Origin: Notamacropus eugenii
Taxonomy: Eukaryota > Chordata > Mammalia > Diprotodontia > Macropodidae
Reading direction: 5' to 3'
Length of the DNA: 64,000 bases
Assembly: GCF_028372415.1 (NCBI RefSeq)
Contig: NC_092872.1
Span: forward strand, 261,169,008-261,233,007
Shown: piece by piece, positions 59,680-64,000 of the stretch
How positions within the stretch are numbered: the first letter of the stretch is position 1
Layout: the number at the start of each line of letters is the position of its first letter
Made by a program: the position numbers and the translations under genes
Notes under the pieces: model-generated
The model's input: only the letters and a program-made list of their open reading frames with translations
Database searches by the model: none
Told to the model about the DNA's origin: nothing

Positions 59680-60110
59680 AAATGACACACATATAAATAT
59701 GTATGTATATATCACCTACTATGTGCCAGGTATTAGGGGTACAAAGTATAAAGAATGAAACAATCCCTGCTTACAAGGAATTTACATTCTAACGATGAAG
59801 ACAAGTACATATAAAAACACATGTTGAACAAACGTAAAGTTATTAAGTATAAGGCTGCCTGGGAGGGAAGGCACTAGCAGTTGGGGATCACTAAGTTATA
59901 AAGGAGGAGTAGTTCAATTGTGACCCACTTTTTGTGACCCCATTTGACATTTTCTTCTCATTTTACAGATGAGGAAGCTAATGCAAATGGTGAAAGGGCT
60001 TGTCCACATAGCTCTAGTAAGTGTCTGAGTCTGAATCTGAATTCAGGTCTTCCTGACTCTATGCCTGAGGTGTTATGCCCTGAGCCACCTGACTTTCTAA
60101 AGGGAGAGAG
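59680..60110. mobile_element. Two SINEs
   Basis: Plus-strand piece at 59680-59830 ('cacctactatgtgccaggta') and minus-strand tRNA-type SINE at 59885-60110 ('cattttacagatgaggaagc'). Confidence 0.75.
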
Positions 60111-60820
60111 GGAGACCTGATGAGGCTGAGGTAAGGAGGAAGTGCAGGCCAGATTGACTAGTGCAAGGGTACAGAGGTGGGAGAAGTAAACTTGTGAGTG
60201 AAGAACAGAGAGGAGACCAGTGTGGATGAACCCTTTTGTGTGTTTTGGTGACCCATCCCTAAAATCCCTTCCAACTCCAAGTTATGATCTCATGACCTCA
60301 TCAAGGCCATGGTCTACGGGCTTGGAGAAGCTGTGACCTGCCTCTGAGGAGGGACAAAGGGCAAGGATGCTTGAAGTTGTGAAGTATTTCTAAATTGCAT
60401 TTGGACATTTCTTACTGGGGAAATGAGCTTGGGGTGGGGGGGAGTGGTTCTCTGATGACTAGAAGGGGTGGACATTTTTAAGCAAAGACCAGAAGACCGA
60501 CCACTTGTGCCATGAGTGGACTTGGCTTTCTTTTTTTCAGACTAGATGGCCTCAGAGGTCCTGCGACTCACTAAGGCACCCCAGAGCGGCTTGAGTTTCC
60601 TGGCCATGGTCCCCGTGGCACAGGGGCCAGCTGGCCTCCGCTGGGCAATGTGACCAGAGCCTGCAGAAGCTGTTCTGCCAGACCTGTCTCAGTTTCCCTT
60701 GGGGATATACCTGATTGTAGAAAGGTCCTCACTTTTCACTGAGTTTCTTCCTTCTCAAATCCCCAATTTCGAAAACACTTGAAGAAGGAAGGTGACTTTG
60801 TGAGATGCCATGATGATGCC
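60111..60820. other. Anonymous interval
   Basis: A SINE-tail scrap ('agactagatggcctcagagg') lies at 60538. No gene recognised. Confidence 0.45.
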
Positions 60821-60824
60821 ATAT

Positions 60825-60897
60825 ACATATATGATGACATATACGCATATACACACATACATATGCATATACTTATACACACACACACATATATGTA
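60825..60897 (+). repeat. TA/CA simple repeat
   Basis: Interrupted ATAC and CACA units. Confidence 0.85.
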
Positions 60898-61029
60898 TTC
60901 CCTGACCCTCCCCTCCCCCCAGATGGGCCGGGTTAGCCCTCACTCTCTCCAGCTCTGGAAGGGTCTCTCTTTAGGGGCAGGGGAGATTCGCAGGCTCTCC
61001 CTAGCACAGAGCTGGCTGGCCTCTAGGAG

Positions 61030-62060
61030 GTGTTAGGTGTGAGTGAGAATGCACCTGCACCTAATCGCGTGCCCACCTCCATACCTGCGCGTGCATAGGG
61101 CACTGTCAAGATCTCCTCCGCCCGGGCCTCAGTTTCTTTGTCTGTAAAATTCAAGGTTCAGCATGGATGAGCTCGAAGATGCCTTCAGGTCCTCGATCCA
61201 AGGTCGCAGTAAGGTCTGGGTCACCCTGGGGAAGACCCTCCCCAGTTTCCTCACCTGTAAAACTAGGAGACGGATGAGGGTGATCTCCACGGGGTATGTG
61301 TCCCTCCCATTCCAGTGTCTCTTGCGCCCAGCCGCGATCCTGTGGACTGAAATCGCATTTGAAAGGAAAAGGAGACTTTTAAAATGGGAAGCTCCAGCTC
61401 CACCCGCAGCGAGCAGGGTTCGAACCTGCGCGGGGAGACCCCATTGGATTTCAAGTCCAACGCCTTAACCACTCGGCCATCGCTGCTGTCGCGAAGCGAC
61501 GCGGGCGGAGACACTTTAGAGCATTTGCCAATGCGGACGCACGCCGCCAGTTGTGGGCGTGGCCAGGAAAGCGAGGCGCATGCGCGCGGGGTAACGTCAC
61601 CGAGCGAAGGCTTCTGGGCAGGGCCCAGGAATCCCGAGCACGGTTCGGGAGGTGGGGGCGGGTTCCGGCCTGCTCTCTGAGCTGTTTGAATCTTTTTCGT
61701 GACCCGCCCGCGCCTCCCGAAGGCGGCCTGGAGAGCCGTGAAACAATAAGTCTTCCCTTCTTCCTTTGGGATGCGCACCCTCCCGCAGGGGAAACTGACC
61801 GGAGAGGGGGAGGGTCTCCTCAAAGACACGCAGGAAGTGAGGTCGAATTCGAACCCACAGCCCCTGATTGATTCTGTAATCAGCGAGGAAACCCTCCGCC
61901 TTGTTCCCCGCCCCTTCCTATCCTTTCCCCCTCCTCTTTCTCCCCTCCCCCCCTCCCCCCGCAGATCTGAGTTCTAGGGGCTGGGGAATGTACAGAGTTG
62001 GGGGAGGGGCGCGGGCTAGCCCTGGTGAATTACGCCCCCTGCCCCCAAGCCTCCTGGAGG
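61030..62060. promoter_or_regulatory. CpG-rich segment (CpG island candidate)
   Basis: CpG is dense here and nearly absent elsewhere, most clearly at 61400-61740. Motifs seen are an NRF1-like palindrome 'gcgcatgcgc' (about 61576-61585), a CRE-like 'taacgtcacc' (about 61591-61600), a CCAAT-type 'gccaat' (61527-61532) and G-rich boxes. It contains the tRNA-Ser gene. An RNA polymerase II start from either strand is possible, but no first exon or splice donor can be fixed from the sequence. Confidence 0.6.
61405..61486 (-). tRNA. tRNA-Ser (anticodon TGA)
   Basis: Read on the minus strand, this is an 82-base tRNA with a perfect 7-bp acceptor stem (GCAGCGA with TCGCTGC) and the serine discriminator G. 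Box A is present ('tggccgagtgg'), as are the anticodon arm 'ggacttgaaatcc', a long variable arm and box B 'ggttcgaacc'. The anticodon TGA is at 61451-61453. A TTTT run for polymerase III termination lies about 20 bases downstream (61381-61384 on the plus strand). It has no intron, and all stems pair well, so it looks like a working gene. Confidence 0.96.
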
Positions 62061-62499
62061 AGGTGAGGCGGGGTTTAGGCATCTGGGTGTAACTGACACA
62101 GACACAAAAGAGACCCCGCCCTCAGGGGGGGCTTCCTTTCCCTCCTGGATGTGGGCTAATGGATAGCTTGGAAAGGAGCACGTGGTACAAATCAGGGATC
62201 CATTTATTGCTTTGTTGATTGTTTAGATTTTAAATAAAGAGATGGAGAAAATGTTAATGATGCTGTTTAGAATGAAAAGTGTCCTGTGTACATCCTTTTA
62301 GTAGCCTGTTAAGTATTTACCAGGGTACCCCTGGATAGAGTGCCCCCTTCCCTCCCCCCAGCCCAGAGGGGGCACCCCTTGTGGGCGCTGACTAGGGGGA
62401 CAGAGACAGGCACCGTGATGTGAGATCTGGGGTTGGAGGGGGCATCCACAGGCACGAGGACACTTCTCTCTATTTGGAGAGAACATAGAAGAGTTCTAT
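62061..62499. other. Unassigned interval
   Basis: Nothing recognised. Confidence 0.5.
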
Positions 62500-62700
62500 A
62501 CTTCTGCTAACAATTTATAAGATCAAAAATTAAGAGGCGGAAGGAACAGTAAAGGCCCACTTAGCTGTCCAACCCACATATTTTACAGATGATAGCATTG
62601 AGGCCCAGAGGTGTCAATCCAGGTGGAGGCAGGATTCAAACTCTGCACCTCTGACTCTCTAGCTGGCTTTTCCTTTACCACACCGATGGTTTTAGGTTCC
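62500..62700 (-). mobile_element. MIR-like SINE
   Basis: 'attttacagatgatagcatt' and 'ggaggcaggattcaaactct' in reverse MIR order. Confidence 0.75.
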
Positions 62701-64000
62701 TTCATTTCTTGGTAGCTCTTCTTTCAGTTGATTTTTCCTCCTTCTATAAGGGACCTGAATCTTTCCTCCCATGAAATTTTCTTGGTTCCCCAAACTGGGA
62801 ACAGGGACTGGAAGTAAATGGAAATTTGGAAAAATAGTCCTCACATTTGTCGCCAGTTCTTTTTTTCCCTAAAATTCTGCAGAGCAATTTTAACTGTTCT
62901 ACTTAGTACATGACATTTGGAAGAGAAAATACCACTCAGTTTAATTCTACAAGGCCTCTTGTGAAGACATAGTAGGTACTGGGCATACAAAGACAAGAAT
63001 GAAACATTGTCAGCCCTCAAGGAGATCACCTTCAACTGTTTCGGGCAATTTAGTGTTTGAAAATCAAAATGGTAAAGATGAGCCTGATGTGACATCAGTG
63101 TGAGTATGAGAAACACAAATGACATTTTTGTAGACTATGTTTTGGTGCTAGGATGTCAAATCTAAGTATGTCAAGGGGAAGATTGGATTTTTTTTTTCTT
63201 TTTTGGAAGATGAAAGGAAAGTTTGAAAGATCAAATTGATTAAGAGGAGAAGGGCAGGCTGGATCATGTTTGGGTAACTGCTTTATATCATCAATAATCC
63301 CAAATTGCTTTCCCTGACAGAATAGTCCATTTTGCCTCAACACTTGACCTTCTCCCAGTGATGATATATGACTGTGAATCACCAAGAGTTCTGAACAATC
63401 ACATTTGCAGGTGACCTATAGGGTGTCGAGAGACCCATGGGGCGTGTAAGTCACTTGTAACATTGCCAAAGTTTACTCGTGAGTGCTTTCAAAAAGTGGC
63501 ACGAGATGTTGTCCAGGGCATGGATAAACAGAAATAGGGGTCCATAGTCATTTATCCAGAGCAAGAGATAGTAGGTAGACACCCTGAACATTGCCTGATA
63601 CCTTGGAAATGTTAACAGTCCTATGGGAAGGTGTCTGGTGCATTGGGTAAGTTGTCAGATGAATGGAAAGACCCAGACCAGAAATGCGCTGACTGAGAAA
63701 GTTTATCTGGGTTGTGATGATGATAATAATAACTGACATTTATACAATACTTTAAGGTGAGGAAATGACTTTACATGTCTAGCAGGGGAGATAGAGTTGG
63801 ACATGTGCTGATGAATATGGTCTCTGCTTTGCTGAGATAATGAAGTTGGCTTCTTCCTGAGAGAAAACTAAGCTAAGAAGAGTCGCCCATTTTTGGGGTG
63901 TAAAGATTGAGGAGACATGGCTTCTGTCTCTTTTGGGACACCCTCTTTGTTGGGACTTAGTCAATGTCAACTTTTCCTTGTTTTCCAATGGAGTTGGGGT
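62701..64000. other. Repeat-poor end region
   Basis: Only small SINE scraps (about 62960-63040 and 63730-63790) are seen. No gene or RNA recognised. Confidence 0.5.

Noticed and set aside
61263-61829. 188-residue open frame on the minus strand in the CpG-rich segment
   Set aside because: Its middle is the translated tRNA-Ser gene ('SSDGRVVKALDLKSNG'), a well-known false protein; flanks show no family.
61838-61905. tRNA-like text 'tcgaattcgaacccacag' as a second tRNA gene
   Set aside because: No acceptor stem or anticodon arm can be paired; more like a decayed SINE head.

Overview
The window is mammalian, almost certainly marsupial, genomic DNA. The signs are: tails of the marsupial L1 type on both strands, the marsupial tRNA-derived SINE whose body contains 'ttgccgaagaagacca', many MIR-like SINEs, long CA/GA/GT microsatellites, low CpG outside one island, and intronless copies of vertebrate genes. 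Species is not resolved. I see no multi-exon host gene.

Region 1-37.2 kb is unusual. It holds cDNA-like copies of four late-acting spliceosome proteins: BUD31 (600-1030 minus; 34142-34577 plus), SNW1 (intact 549-codon frame at 11871-13520; 3'-end fragment at 3452-3811 minus), DHX8 (C-terminal end at 10617-10802; N-terminal part at 14811-15520) and SLU7 (34977-35985). These are joined to shared non-host modules. An upstream P module, promoter-like and with a TATA box in the SNW1 copy, precedes both BUD31 copies and SNW1; a diverged copy lies at 26.1-26.6 kb. A downstream T module follows SNW1, DHX8-N and SLU7; another copy stands alone at 27.5-28.4 kb. L1-derived sequence precedes the P modules. 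The whole looks like a modular repeat family that has collected or carried spliceosome cDNAs.

Two further structures frame this. An inverted repeat of about 2.3 kb per arm and about 98% identity (8324-10614 and 29710-32027) surrounds the SNW1 locus. A broken gammaretrovirus-like provirus with a tRNA-Gln primer site (about 3813-8323) abuts the outer end of the left arm exactly, and its 5' side is joined to the reversed SNW1 fragment.

Region 37.2-61 kb is ordinary intergenic or intronic DNA: SINEs, L1, L2, an ancient amniote repeat, three copies of a short hAT-like element and microsatellites. One unusually clean AT-rich stretch at 50.0-50.45 kb may be a conserved element. Near the end, a CpG-rich segment (about 61.03-62.06 kb) holds a tRNA-Ser(TGA) gene on the minus strand and NRF1/CRE-like motifs. 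The rest is repeat-poor sequence with a few SINE pieces.

Functionally, only the SNW1 copy and the tRNA look capable of making a normal product. The other host-gene copies and the provirus are broken.
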